In this document: piece after piece, positions 17,356 through 26,807 of the stretch | Numbering within the stretch: position 1 is the first letter of the stretch | Layout of the letters: every line of letters begins with the position of its first letter | Source: Bacillus sp. THAF10 | Lineage (GTDB): Bacteria; Bacillota; Bacilli; Bacillales; Bacillaceae_I | Direction of reading: 5' to 3' | DNA: 64,000 nucleotides | Assembly: GCF_009363695.1 (NCBI RefSeq) | Contig: NZ_CP045403.1 | Span: 3,978,501-4,042,500 of the forward strand | The notes under the pieces: model-generated | What the model saw: the letters and a program-made list of their open reading frames with translations, nothing else | Database searches by the model: none | What the model was told of the DNA's origin: nothing | Program-made: the position numbers and the translations under genes

Positions 17356-18270
17356 TTATGTCGTATATCTATCAAAAATTTTTTTGGCCCGATCCTTCAT
17401 GATGTCCCTAATATGTTGTGGTCCAAGGACTTCCACCTGATCTCCTAAGCTTAGGATCATTCGATAAATCCATTCGTCCTCAGGAAACGTTTCCGTCACA
17501 TAAATCCACCCATCATCACGGAAGTCCAGTCCTTCAAAATCTAAAAAATCCTCAAGTTCATTTAAGGCTTGCTGTGTAACCCTAATGCTCAAAGTCACCA
17601 TTTCACGTTCATGCTGATAAAAGTTATATTCCTTAACTTGTCCACGATGTTCTATTGCTAAATTGGTGAGTGTTACGTTTCTCATACGGCCTAACTTGAA
17701 TAGTCGATACTCCTCTCTTAATGTACAAAAGGAATACACATACCATTTGTTTATTTTTAAAATCAAGGTTATTGGCTCGATTTTACGTTCGGTGGCGTTC
17801 CCATTGATATCAATGTATTCAAAAGAAACTACTTTTTTTGACTCAATCGCTTGTTTGATTATCTGCACTTTTTCTATTCGTTTTTCCGTCGGTCCCCACC
17901 CACCGAAGTCTAAAAAAATAGGAGCTTGATTTATTGGATTTGCATTTGTTTTTATAGAAGAAAGCTTTTCAATAATTTGCTTTAACTGTTTGTCATCGTA
18001 GCTTTTATATACTCCATGTAAGGCAGTAAGCAGCAACTCGTGCTCGATATCATTAAATAGACCTGTACTGATTTTATAGTCTTCTAAAATCCCATAGCCG
18101 CCATTGGACCCTTTATAGGAGACGATGGGGATTCCTGCCATGTTAATGGAGTCCATGTCTCGTTGAATGGTTCGGACAGAGACTTCAAATTCCTCTGCAA
18201 GCTCTTTCGCTGTTACTCTATTTTTGTTTAACAATTTTATTATAATTGCAAGTAATCTCTCGACTTTCAT
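17356..18270 (-). CDS. YafY-type WYL-domain transcriptional regulator
   Basis: A 304-residue regulator. It has an N-terminal winged helix HTH_11 (residues 4-58, with RVTAKELAEEFEVSVRTIQRD), a linker and a WYL ligand-binding domain (about 140-215, KKVVSFEYIDINGN and INKWYVYSFC). A C-terminal WCX-like extension ends near 300. WYL domains sense nucleotides or small ligands. The target is unknown; the region upstream contains no divergent gene, only repeats. Confidence 0.88.
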   Translation of the reverse strand: MKVERLLAIIIKLLNKNRVTAKELAEEFEVSVRTIQRDMDSINMAGIPIVSYKGSNGGYGILEDYKISTGLFNDIEHELLLTALHGVYKSYDDKQLKQIIEKLSSIKTNANPINQAPIFLDFGGWGPTEKRIEKVQIIKQAIESKKVVSFEYIDINGNATERKIEPITLILKINKWYVYSFCTLREEYRLFKLGRMRNVTLTNLAIEHRGQVKEYNFYQHEREMVTLSIRVTQQALNELEDFLDFEGLDFRDDGWIYVTETFPEDEWIYRMILSLGDQVEVLGPQHIRDIMKDRAKKIFDRYTT

Positions 18271-18393
18271 ACACTATCTCCCCCAAATCCTCATCCGTCT
18301 CCTTCTATCATATATTATGATGAGATAGGCTTCGGAAAGTAAAGATAACTTTGGTTGCAACGTTTAAAAAGCCAGTTAAAGCGGTGTTTTAAG

Positions 18394-18426
18394 GCAAAAA
18401 AATAGTGACCTGATTTAGAGGTCACC
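18394..18426 (-). terminator. Terminator for the ABC operon
   Basis: GTGACCT/AGGTCAC arms with a 7-nt loop and seven T on the minus strand. It lies about 220 bp past the last permease gene (18644). Confidence 0.7.
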
Positions 18427-18449
18427 ATTACTTTTAGTTATGATAAAAA

Positions 18450-18512
18450 GCTCGTGCCGAAATGAGTGGAGTTGATGCCAAAACACACCGAGTTCGTGCC
18501 AAAAAGCTTTTT
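18450..18512. repeat. 21-bp-period degenerate repeat (GTGCC units)
   Basis: Three units start exactly 21 bp apart (18450, 18471, 18492). They have a G(C/T)T(C/G)(G/A)TGCC(G/A)AAA core, in non-coding DNA downstream of the ABC operon. The rest of 18271-18643 holds a terminator and no credible gene. Confidence 0.65.
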
Positions 18513-18643
18513 CAGCAATAGAATACGCGTCTCTTTTCTACATTAACGAAGGAACGGTAATCGTTTTTTATCTGTTTATATTCGATATTTATTCCTGTTA
18601 CGATTTCTATGCTGCTTGTTTCGTACCCATTTTTCAGTTTATG

Positions 18644-19357
18644 TTATCTGTTATACTCAATATGTTTTGTCTTCCCAAAAAATAATATTGATATTATTGT
18701 TGCGATTAATGTTCCAAGGAAGATAAAAATAATAATTACTAAATAACTTGATTTAACGGAGGAGAAGTACAGAACTCTATATGGATATGACCATGGATTT
18801 AAAATCCAATAGGGGGTTGAAGAAAAAAATATACTGGAAACACCACCAAGAAGCGCTACCAACAAAGAAATAGTTGGAGACTGTTTAATTACCAAACAAA
18901 TTACAAAATGAATGTTGACCAGTATGAATACGCTAATAATGATAAATAAGATAGGTTTTAGTTGAGTTGTTATTGATTCTTGAACCCCCCCACCAGCTAA
19001 ATAAATAAAAATGCACGCTATTGCTATCGAAATGACTATATAAATAGTAATAATTAAATAGGTGAACAGTAATTTTGTCTTAAACATATGTGTAATTGAT
19101 ATTCCGTTATAAATAGAGTTTAAGTAACCATTTTTTCTATATTCATTACTAAATGAATAGGAGATGATTAGCCCAATTGCGATAATAATAAATAATCGAA
19201 AAAACAAGCCAGTAGTCGTAATAAATAGATTACTTTTCTGGACATCTGCTAATATTCCTAAGATTCCTTGAAATGAAATAGGGAGAATACTTAAAAAAAT
19301 AATGATTAGATAAACACCGGTCCGATGCATTTTTTTGAACTCTCCTAGTACAACCAT
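18644..19357 (-). CDS. ABC-2 type permease (immunity/export type)
   Basis: A 237-residue membrane protein with six hydrophobic helices, typical of ABC-2 permeases such as those of bacitracin or lantibiotic immunity pumps. ATG 19357 is chosen because GGAGG lies 5 nt upstream; the ATG at 19369 overlaps that site. It is last in a five-gene, AT-rich, minus-strand cluster. It presumably dimerises with the preceding permease and is driven by the ATPase at 20100-21017. Confidence 0.82.
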   Translation of the reverse strand: MVVLGEFKKMHRTGVYLIIIFLSILPISFQGILGILADVQKSNLFITTTGLFFRLFIIIAIGLIISYSFSNEYRKNGYLNSIYNGISITHMFKTKLLFTYLIITIYIVISIAIACIFIYLAGGGVQESITTQLKPILFIIISVFILVNIHFVICLVIKQSPTISLLVALLGGVSSIFFSSTPYWILNPWSYPYRVLYFSSVKSSYLVIIIFIFLGTLIATIISILFFGKTKHIEYNR

Positions 19358-19372
19358 TTTTTCCTCCATAAA

Positions 19373-20110
19373 TTAATAGTAATCATAGTAATTTTTTCTT
19401 ATTGATACAAAAAACATAATGCACATTAATAATGTAGTAAGGATTATATATTTTATTATTGTATTCTGGTCAGGTGCAATGCTTCCTAAAACCTGGTCTA
19501 AATAATAAATTGGTATCGCGCTACTAACTGTTTTAGGCAAAACACTTTTTGTCATTAATAGAAATATCCAGACCACTGATAACGACATAGCTTGTATACC
19601 ATTCTTTAGAAATATATGAAAGATAAGTTGACTATAAGGAATTGTTAACCCAATAAAATAATATACAACGTACGACTTAGACAATATTTCAAAATCTAAT
19701 TTGATTTCAAGAAAATTGGTGTAAACAAGTGAAAAGCTAAAGGTAAAAAAAATAAATAGAGTATAAATTAGTAAGAATAGGAGATGTTTTGAAAGAATTA
19801 GGTTACTTTTTCTGATTGGTTGGGTTAGTATTATACTCCATGTACCTCTTTTATTTTCTAATGAGACTAGTAGGTTCCATAAGACTGCTGAAAATAAGAT
19901 TAGGATAAAGGTAGTAAAAAAATGAGATATTGATAAATATTTGTGTATCCTTAACGAATCTTCTATATCTAACGCAGTTTGGTTATATGAAAAATAAATA
20001 ATACTAACCATACAATTAAGAATGACTGCTGATACCCCGATTACTATTATCCTGTTTCTCCCTATTTTCAATACTTCTCCTTCAATTTGGTTTCTTACAT
20101 TATGTAACAT
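19373..20110 (-). CDS. ABC-2 type permease
   Basis: A 245-residue membrane protein with six hydrophobic segments and a charged cytosolic start (LHNVRNQIEGEVLKIGRNRI). It begins inside the end of the ATPase gene (11-bp overlap, AAGGAGT site). Composition and topology match the partner permease gene downstream. It probably expels or excludes a peptide antibiotic, but the substrate is not evident. Confidence 0.82.
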   Translation of the reverse strand: MLHNVRNQIEGEVLKIGRNRIIVIGVSAVILNCMVSIIYFSYNQTALDIEDSLRIHKYLSISHFFTTFILILFSAVLWNLLVSLENKRGTWSIILTQPIRKSNLILSKHLLFLLIYTLFIFFTFSFSLVYTNFLEIKLDFEILSKSYVVYYFIGLTIPYSQLIFHIFLKNGIQAMSLSVVWIFLLMTKSVLPKTVSSAIPIYYLDQVLGSIAPDQNTIIKYIILTTLLMCIMFFVSIRKNYYDYY

Positions 20111-21017
20111 GCAGAGACTCCTTTTTACTAGTAAGAGTAAGAAACATTTCTTCTAAAGTTTGTTTTCTTGAGGTAATTTCATATATATTGACATTATTCT
20201 CAACTAGCAACCGTACAATTCTGGCTACCAATTGCTCAGATATGTTTAATATAAATTGACCAAAATTGTTTATATTAAATGGTATTTCTTCGTTTTCTAA
20301 TATTGTTTTGGTTAATTCCAATTGATCAACCTTTAATATATATTCACCTGAGGCTAGAACTTTATTTAATTTACCTTCATAAACTAGCTTCCCTTTGTTA
20401 ATCAATGAAATATAATCTGCCATCATCTCTATTTCTGCCAAGTTATGACTAGAGACAAATACAGTTTTCCCTCTGTTTTTAGACAATTCAATCAATAAAT
20501 GTCTAATTTCATGAATTCCTTCTGGATCCAAACCATTTGTGGGTTCATCTAATATTAAAATTTCCGGGTCATTTAATAGAGCAAAGGCAAGACCTAACCT
20601 TTGCTTCATACCCAGCGAATAATTTCTCACCTTTTTATCCCTTGCATCGTATATTCCTGTTATTTTTAATACTCGATCAACCTCTGATAAGGGTTTATTA
20701 ATTACCTTTTGAATATATGCTAGATTCTCAAATGCACTTAAATTAGGATAATAATTTGGAGAATCTATAAAGCAGCCCACTTGACTAAAAAGAGACTCTT
20801 TCCAACTATTAATATTCTTATCTTTAATTATAACTTCCCCTTCATCTGGAGAAATAAGACCTATTAACATTCTCATAGTTGTAGTTTTACCCGCTCCATT
20901 AGGGCCTAGAAAGCCATATAAAGACCCTTGTGGGATATTTAGTGATAAATCCTCTACTACAGTTTGAGTCAAAAATGATTTAGTAAGATGTTTAATTTGA
21001 ATAATTGGTTGCAACAT
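20100..21017 (-). CDS. ABC transporter ATPase, BcrA-like
   Basis: A 305-residue nucleotide-binding subunit. Walker A is GPNGAGKTTT (residues 39-48), the signature motif NYSLGMKQRLGLA is near 137, Walker B is ILILDEPTNGLDPEG near 155 and the switch His lies in VSSHN near 190. A C-terminal extension of about 90 residues is typical of bacitracin/lantibiotic immunity ATPases. The start codon overlaps the RDD gene stop (TAATG). Confidence 0.93.
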   Translation of the reverse strand: MLQPIIQIKHLTKSFLTQTVVEDLSLNIPQGSLYGFLGPNGAGKTTTMRMLIGLISPDEGEVIIKDKNINSWKESLFSQVGCFIDSPNYYPNLSAFENLAYIQKVINKPLSEVDRVLKITGIYDARDKKVRNYSLGMKQRLGLAFALLNDPEILILDEPTNGLDPEGIHEIRHLLIELSKNRGKTVFVSSHNLAEIEMMADYISLINKGKLVYEGKLNKVLASGEYILKVDQLELTKTILENEEIPFNINNFGQFILNISEQLVARIVRLLVENNVNIYEITSRKQTLEEMFLTLTSKKESLHVT

Positions 21018-21505
21018 TACCGCTCCTTAGGCAAAATGATAGTTTTAGTTATTAGATCATGCAATGTCAAACCTCGATTATTAAATATTCCTAAAAGAAA
21101 TCCTATGCCTAATGCGCCATACGAGACAAATGAAGAAAAATAACGCATTAAAACTTGTATAAATGAAATTTTTTTGTTCTTTCTATAACTTTGATATTCT
21201 AAGCGAAAAAATTCCATTCCTATAGTACTCTTACTCTTAAATATAATGGGAATTACCGCCCAAAAAATAACTCCTAATACCACAAAAATCAATAACTTTA
21301 AAATGATAATTGAAGAAAATGATTGAATTTCATTTAATTCATCAATAGATAAAGGATTAATCGGATTTATTGGTACTCTAAGATATAAACTTTGATTATT
21401 GAAAGATTCAACAATTTTTGCAAAAATAAAAAAACTTATGTTAAATAAAAGCACATCAATAATAAATGCACCTATCTTCTTAAAAATGAGATTCCACTTT
21501 TCCAT
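21017..21505 (-). CDS. RDD family membrane protein
   Basis: A 162-residue protein. It starts KWNLIFKKIGAFIIDVLLFN, the RDD-type first helix, then has further hydrophobic segments and an SKSTIGMEFFRLEY motif. RDD proteins are poorly characterised and some are linked to ion or drug transport. ATG 21505 has AAGAAGGG 9 nt upstream. It sits between a peptide exporter remnant and an immunity-type ABC transporter, so a role in peptide self-protection is an inference only. Confidence 0.75.
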   Translation of the reverse strand: MEKWNLIFKKIGAFIIDVLLFNISFFIFAKIVESFNNQSLYLRVPINPINPLSIDELNEIQSFSSIIILKLLIFVVLGVIFWAVIPIIFKSKSTIGMEFFRLEYQSYRKNKKISFIQVLMRYFSSFVSYGALGIGFLLGIFNNRGLTLHDLITKTIILPKER

Positions 21506-22913
21506 TTTCAACATCCCTTCTTAATACTAATTGACCATTAATTAATTCAAACACTTTATCAGCTTTTTTTAATACTCTTTCATCATGAGTGATAATGATT
21601 TTTGTTGCTGTAACCGAAAAAATATTATCAATAATGATATCTCCTGTTTTCTTGTCCAAATGATTAGTTGGTTCATCTAATACTAAAATAGGATATTTTT
21701 TCAAAAATAACCTCAGCATTGCTAGACGTTGTCTTTGACCACCAGAAAAATTTCTCCCGCTTTCTGCAATCGTTATATCATTTATACTCTTGAACTGCAG
21801 GTAATCCCCAAGGTTCAGTTTATTAATATATGATTGAATTTCTAGTGGGTTATACATCACATCAAAAATTGATAGATTCTCTAATAATGTACTGCTAAAT
21901 AATACCCCATCCTGAGTCATTAAACCGATATTCTTTCTTAAACCATTACTATTTATGTTCTCAATATTATCCCCGCCTATCATTACTTTTCCTGAAGTAG
22001 GCTTGTGAACTTTCATTAATATATTTGCTAAAGTTGACTTACCGCTACCACTTTTCCCGAAAATTGCGATACTTTCGTTTGCATTAATTTCAAGATTAAT
22101 ATTATCCAAAATTTTAGTATTTTCGATTTCATAGCTTATAGCTTCAAAAGAAATATTATTCTTTTCTAACTTTATATTTTGCGATACCTCTTCATTATCA
22201 GCCGTTTCTTCAAAAACATCTTGAACTCTTAACATTATTGGGCCAATTGCATTCCAATTTATAATAGAACTAACAATTTTTGTGACTGGTCCAAAAGCAA
22301 TACTTGCCATCGTAATAAAAAAGAAAACATTTGATAAACTTACTTGGTTCCGAGTAAAGTCATAAAAACCAATAATTAAAAATAGAATCATAGAAATGGT
22401 AGACAAGGAACTATTTAATGACTCAAAGGTATATTGCTTAACCATGCGTTTGTTTACTACTCTTAAATAGTTCTTATAAGAATCATTCCATTTTTTCCTT
22501 ATTTTATCATATATTCCAGTAACTTTAATAAAATAATGCTCCTTTAGTGATTCATTGATATTCCCACGGTGGTCTGCAAGATGAAAATTCTCCACTAAAG
22601 AAATTTTATATAAATGTTTACTATATAAAATATTTATCACAATTGTCATTGTTATTAACGACATTAGAATTAAAGCATATGTTGGATTTTGTAAATAGAT
22701 GTTAACTAAAACTGGTACAATAACAATTAAAGAAACTATTAAGTTAATTAGGTCATTTACTACGAAATTTCTAATTCTTTCTAGTCCCATTATTCGTACT
22801 GTCAAATCCCCTACGCTGCGTGTTTGAACTTGCCTCACAGAAAGGCTAAAAATATGATCAAAAATTTTGGTTGTACTTTTTTCATCCGTTTTCCTTTGAA
22901 TTTTCGATAAATC
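21480..22913 (-). pseudogene. Truncated peptide-exporting ABC transporter
   Basis: The ATPase half is intact: Walker A GKSGSGKSTL, signature NFSGGQRQRLAML, Walker B ILVLDEPTNHLD. The membrane half has lost its start. Similarity to bacteriocin exporters is visible at IFSLSVRQVQTRSVGDLTVRI and continues upstream of the first usable GTG (22838) to about 22905. It then stops at an in-frame TAA (22917-22919) near the join with a LuxR fragment. The first two TM helices and any C39 peptidase domain are missing. A 452-residue product could still be made from 22838, but full transport is unlikely. Confidence 0.8.
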
Positions 22914-23055
22914 AAATTATGAGATCAGCGAAGAATTAATGGTCAGTAAACGTACTGTTGAACATCATATCTCTTCCATTATTCGAAAATTAAATGCTGA
23001 TTCAAGAGTTGGTGCGGTCGTTAATGGTATTAAAAAAGGTTTACTTCATGTTTAG
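22912..23055 (+). pseudogene. LuxR/NarL-type DNA-binding domain fragment
   Basis: Plus-strand frame from 22912 to TAG 23053-23055 reads as a LuxR C-terminal helix-turn-helix (ISEELMVSKRTVEHHIS, then IIRKLNADSRVGAVVNG). There is no start codon and no receiver or sensor part. Homology begins right where the divergent exporter gene breaks off, so one rearrangement probably truncated both. Confidence 0.8.
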
Positions 23056-23233
23056 TTTCAGAAATAAATTAATCCCTTAATAGACTTAATTTAAGATGAA
23101 AAGTGAATAAAGAATTTCTTTATATCAGTTAAATCCCCTCCCCTCACATCTTCCCATAGCTAGTATATATAGGAGAAATAACACTATATGATTACTTGTT
23201 TCTATGGTAAAGAACAAACAGGTCGGGGGTTGT

Positions 23234-23428
23234 TCAGGATGGGGGAAATTCTCGTGTTTTAAAACATTTTTCACAAATGCATTGTACCCCTATAAACTCT
23301 TTTGGCACTTGTTGCAGAACTTTCGGATCCATTTTTAGAGACATACACCAACAGGTTTTAACATCCTCATCTACTTTGCACTGATTATGGTTGTTGCATA
23401 TGGGACAACGATGTTTATCCACGGGCAT
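23234..23428 (-). CDS. Cysteine-rich CWC family protein
   Basis: A protein of about 64 residues with Cys pairs CPIC, CWCM and CICEKCF, the CWC domain arrangement, probably binding zinc. Its ATG at 23428 lies inside the end of adaB and is preceded by AAAGGG, so it is translationally coupled. It is the last gene of the alkylation repair operon, but its role there is unknown. Confidence 0.75.
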   Translation of the reverse strand: MPVDKHRCPICNNHNQCKVDEDVKTCWCMSLKMDPKVLQQVPKEFIGVQCICEKCFKTREFPPS

Positions 23429-23915
23429 CTTCCCTTTCTTGACACCATTTCTTCTCATGTTGAAGTAGCCATTCTTTTCTCCAAAGACCTCCTGCATAAC
23501 CGGTTAATGTTCCATTTGAGCCTATTACTCTATGACAAGGAAAGACGATGCTTAATTGATTTTTTCCGTTTGCATTCCCTACAGCTCTAATAGCCTTTTC
23601 ATTTCCAATGGAATCGGCAATATGTTGATAGGTTACCGTTTCCGCATAGGGGATTTCTATTAATGCTTTCCAAACTGTTTGTTGAAAGTCCGTGCCCTTT
23701 AATTGATAAGAGAAGGAGAAATTTTGGCGCTCTCCCTTGAAGTATTCATCAAGCTGGGTATAGCATTCTGTTAATACAGAAGGAGTTTGTGCTTGTAAAA
23801 GGTTCTTCTTTTTCTCCTTTTCAGAAAAGAAAATGGAGAGGATGGCTTCATTGGTAGCCATTATTTCGATTACCCCAATTGGTGATTCATAATCTAATTT
23901 ATGGATGCTAGTCAT
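23415..23915 (-). CDS. adaB: Methylated-DNA--protein-cysteine methyltransferase
   Basis: A 166-residue suicide repair enzyme that transfers the methyl group from O6-methylguanine to its active Cys in PCHRV (near residue 128). The wing motif GYAGGLWRKEWLLQHE follows. ATG 23915 has GGAGG 8 nt upstream; the longer ORF to 23975 is not supported. It overlaps alkA by 8 bp. Ogt is the alternative name; the adaA-alkA-adaB order favours adaB. Confidence 0.92.
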   Translation of the reverse strand: MTSIHKLDYESPIGVIEIMATNEAILSIFFSEKEKKKNLLQAQTPSVLTECYTQLDEYFKGERQNFSFSYQLKGTDFQQTVWKALIEIPYAETVTYQHIADSIGNEKAIRAVGNANGKNQLSIVFPCHRVIGSNGTLTGYAGGLWRKEWLLQHEKKWCQEREDARG

Positions 23916-24816
23916 ATAAGGACCTCCAAAGATAAAAGGTTGCATACGCCTCCCAGCCCTCCCAATTGGCTGCATAGGCTTGTACTTCTGAAATAGATGG
24001 TTTATTTTCTAAACTCAGCAGCTGCTTTAAGGCATTATGAAGGCCAACATCAGCTACTGGGAAGGACGAAGGGAGATGCAGGCATTTCATCATCACGTAA
24101 TCTGCTGTCCAGGCTCCGACTCCTCTTATCGTCATTAATGATTTTTTTATTTCATGACATTCATTTTTTTGAAATAGTAAGCCTTTTGAAAGGTCGCCAT
24201 TTGCCATCATTTTGGCAATCCCGATGATGTATTCGGCTTTCCGACTAGTAAATTGAAGCTCTCTTAATTCCGCTACGTCTAGTAATGCAATTTTTTCAAA
24301 TGATGGAAATAGCCAGTAGGTTTCTCCCTCGCAAGTCATGCTCTCCCCAAACTGTTCGACAAAGCGTTTTTTTAAGGTGTAGGCAAAAGTTAAATTGATT
24401 TGCTGACCCATAATGGCCCATACTAGTGCTTCAAAAAGATCAGGGATACATAAAATGCGCAATCCATGATAGCGATGAACTAGGGTTTTTAATACCTTAT
24501 CTTGCCGTGCCATCTCATAAAACCCCTCTAAATTTTGCTCCAAGTCAAACCATTCCCAAAAATATTCTGCCACTTTTTTACGATAGTAACTGGAGGGTGA
24601 TTGTGCGGGGAACTCCACTATAATGGCATGATTAACGTAATCAAGCTTACATAATAGTAACGCTTCTTTCACTTTAATAAGTTTATAGATAGATCCCTCT
24701 TTCACTTGATGTAGAATTTCCAGGTTCGATCTGTTCAAAAAAATTAAACACTCATCGAAATTGAATTCCTTTGGAGGATACAGTTCGATTGTAGCTTCTT
24801 TATCACGCCAATTCAT
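23908..24816 (-). CDS. alkA: DNA-3-methyladenine glycosylase II
   Basis: A 302-residue base-excision glycosylase that removes alkylated purines. The helix-hairpin-helix motif (IRGVGAWTADYVMM, near residue 215) is followed by the catalytic Asp in FPVADVGLHNALK. ATG 24816 has AAAGGA 8 nt upstream and overlaps the adaA stop by 14 bp. It belongs to the adaptive-response operon. Confidence 0.93.
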   Translation of the reverse strand: MNWRDKEATIELYPPKEFNFDECLIFLNRSNLEILHQVKEGSIYKLIKVKEALLLCKLDYVNHAIIVEFPAQSPSSYYRKKVAEYFWEWFDLEQNLEGFYEMARQDKVLKTLVHRYHGLRILCIPDLFEALVWAIMGQQINLTFAYTLKKRFVEQFGESMTCEGETYWLFPSFEKIALLDVAELRELQFTSRKAEYIIGIAKMMANGDLSKGLLFQKNECHEIKKSLMTIRGVGAWTADYVMMKCLHLPSSFPVADVGLHNALKQLLSLENKPSISEVQAYAANWEGWEAYATFYLWRSLYD

Positions 24817-25375
24817 GGAGATGTTCCTTTCGATATTCACTAGGTGAACAAGACTTTAGGCTTCGAAACACTTTGTAAAAATTAGAGGGGCTCCGAAATC
24901 CCGCCTCATAGCAAATTTCCAGGTTCGTTAATGTTGTATTTTTTAAAAGGTGCGCTGCCTTATCCACACGAATTTTTTCTAAGTACGAGCGAGGAGTCTC
25001 CGACGTTTCCTGTTTAAACAAGCGTTCTAAATAGAAAGGACTTAGGCCAACTTGATCTGCAATATCTTTTAACATCAAATGTTGCTTATAATGATTGATT
25101 AGAAAGCTTATAACATTTCTCACAACTTCAATATGTGGGGAATGTTCAATTTCTGGCTGACATCTCTTACATGCGCGGAAACCAGCATTCTCCACTTCCA
25201 AGATACAACTGTAAAATTCCACATTTATTTTCTTCGGTTTTCTTGAGCGACAGGAGGGGCGGCAATATATCTTGGTCGTTTTGACTGCTGTAAAAAATAC
25301 CCCATCATACTTACGATCACACGCAATAATTTTCTCCCACATCTCTTCAAATGAAAGTTTGATATCGGTTTCCAT
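24803..25375 (-). CDS. adaA: Ada-type methylphosphotriester-sensing activator
   Basis: A 190-residue protein. Residues 12-85 are the Ada zinc domain, whose Cys residues in YCRPSC and CKRCQPE bind Zn and accept a methyl group from DNA phosphotriesters. Residues 95-185 form an AraC-type double HTH (MLKDIADQVGLSPFYLERLFKQ, then EAGFRSPSNFYKVF). Methylation turns it into an activator of its own operon. It is first of four overlapping genes. Confidence 0.94.
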   Translation of the reverse strand: METDIKLSFEEMWEKIIACDRKYDGVFFTAVKTTKIYCRPSCRSRKPKKINVEFYSCILEVENAGFRACKRCQPEIEHSPHIEVVRNVISFLINHYKQHLMLKDIADQVGLSPFYLERLFKQETSETPRSYLEKIRVDKAAHLLKNTTLTNLEICYEAGFRSPSNFYKVFRSLKSCSPSEYRKEHLHELA

Positions 25376-25476
25376 ATCCCTTTACTCTCCCTTCCTGCCC
25401 TATTTTCTTTATTTTAACAAGTATTGAACGCTCTTTTCATCCTTATTCTTGCTCTTATGGTCTGAAATGAGGGAAT

Positions 25477-25504
25477 AAAAAGAAGACAGGTTTCCCTGTC
25501 CCTT
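25477..25504 (-). terminator. Terminator after the small membrane protein gene
   Basis: GACAGG/CCTGTC stem with a four-base loop and a following T-run on the minus strand, 6 nt beyond the 25511 stop codon. Confidence 0.7.
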
Positions 25505-25510
25505 AATCAC

Positions 25511-25783
25511 CTATAGTAACACCAACATCCCCACACCAATGACCCACACCATAGGAATAAGGTTTATTACGACGGCAGCTCGTTTCTTTTTGTTATGAAG
25601 GACCCATGCAAAGATAGAACAAATGATTACTGCAAGTGGATAGGCACTGATGGTTAACACAAAGAGACTATTCCAAAAAGCAATTCCATTATCAAAAGCC
25701 ATAAAAGACAATCCCCATATTGGAAGCCAGAAAACCAAACTCACCAGATAAAATAGTTGGCTTACTACCAAAAAAAGTTTCAT
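25511..25783 (-). CDS. Small membrane protein of unknown function
   Basis: A 90-residue protein with three strong hydrophobic helices (about 5-25, 35-60, 68-88) and a KKKR cytosolic loop. I do not recognise the family. It has its own terminator and is separated from adaA by 135 bp. Coding likelihood rests on length, membrane pattern and a clean frame. Confidence 0.6.
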   Translation of the reverse strand: MKLFLVVSQLFYLVSLVFWLPIWGLSFMAFDNGIAFWNSLFVLTISAYPLAVIICSIFAWVLHNKKKRAAVVINLIPMVWVIGVGMLVLL

Positions 25784-25905
25784 AGTCTCACCATCTCGCT
25801 TGTATTTTCCTGCCCTACCATTAGTATATTTTCTGCCATCTGGAAAAATGCTAAAGGACGGAGGAACAGGAAAGTACAGCTCCCTCGTCCCACTACCTAC
25901 CCTTT

Positions 25906-25921
25906 TGTTTCACGTGTAACA
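25906..25921. other. parS-like ParB (Spo0J) binding site 1
   Basis: TGTTTCACGTGTAACA; on the minus strand TGTTACACGTGAAACA, an exact fit to the B. subtilis consensus TGTTNCACGTGAAACA. It lies between convergently or singly transcribed membrane protein genes. An identical 16-mer is at 53756. Confidence 0.8.
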
Positions 25922-25928
25922 CCTTTTC

Positions 25929-26675
25929 TTAACCAGTAATGTTAGCAGTCTGTTTCCAATAGCTACTCACACTTCTCATCACAAATACAAATCCCATATA
26001 ACCATACAAGACCAATAGCCCTGGCCAGAGATAAAAGTAATTGTATGGGATGAAGCTACCTAATAGTTCAAATGCTGGATTTGTCGGTGCAGCATATTTG
26101 ATAAAGGTATAAAAGTAATTGATTTCGAGATTAGTAACACTCATCAAGAACAGGTTCAATAGGTGCATCATGCCGGCAATAACGAGTCCAGTTAGACTGA
26201 CACGTATTGCTTTTTTGAAGGATGGCGAAGGATCATACAGCCCCCACCTGCTTGCAAGCAGTGGAATCGCAACATTTAAAAAATGAAAAACAAAGAATGA
26301 TAGCGTTAAAAGAGAAAATGGCTCTGCAATATAATCTTTACTCGGCAGGATAAGTGCTGCAAAGGCGCCAGGTACACATAAATAGAATGCAAAATCCATC
26401 AAAGTAGTATTCTTAATCAGGAGAGCAAGAGGAATAATGATTACCCCGATGTAGCACAAATGAAAAGGCAATAGCGTGAGCCAGTGCCACCCGTCCAGAT
26501 AAAAGCAATAGTTATTAATTAAAAGAGCAACAAAACTGATCCCGGATAATAAATACAACACCTTCGTTTTGTTCTGTACATTACGTTTCTTTATCATGAA
26601 TAAAATGGCAACATAAATTCCAATGGCAACTACATCGTAGTAAAATAATGGAATGGCCTCGAGCAGCTTCGTCAT
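25929..26675 (-). CDS. YwaF/TIGR02206 family membrane protein
   Basis: A 248-residue protein with seven hydrophobic helices and the family's HW.TLLPFHLCYIG stretch (near residue 72). Length and topology match the TIGR02206 (B. subtilis YwaF) group, of unknown function. ATG is preceded by AAGGAGGGTG, within which the upstream small ORF ends. Confidence 0.85.
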   Translation of the reverse strand: MTKLLEAIPLFYYDVVAIGIYVAILFMIKKRNVQNKTKVLYLLSGISFVALLINNYCFYLDGWHWLTLLPFHLCYIGVIIIPLALLIKNTTLMDFAFYLCVPGAFAALILPSKDYIAEPFSLLTLSFFVFHFLNVAIPLLASRWGLYDPSPSFKKAIRVSLTGLVIAGMMHLLNLFLMSVTNLEINYFYTFIKYAAPTNPAFELLGSFIPYNYFYLWPGLLVLYGYMGFVFVMRSVSSYWKQTANITG

Positions 26676-26689
26676 AGATCACCCTCCTT

Positions 26690-26795
26690 TCATAAAAATT
26701 TACTCTCTAACTTTTTCTCCATTTGAGTCTTATGACCTGCTTCATTGCAAATTAACCTGTAAAAAAAAGAGAATTCATCGGTATTTGATGAATCC
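26690..26795 (-). other. Start-less small ORF, paralogue 1
   Basis: Open frame ending at 26690 that reads TDEFSFFYRLICNEAGHKTQ then MEKKLESKFL. It resembles the start-less frame at 53797-53925 but has no ATG/GTG/TTG in the conserved part. GGGGGGAGG lies just upstream. It may be a decayed small gene or use an unusual start. Confidence 0.35.
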
Positions 26796-26807
26796 TCCCC
26801 CCTCTTC

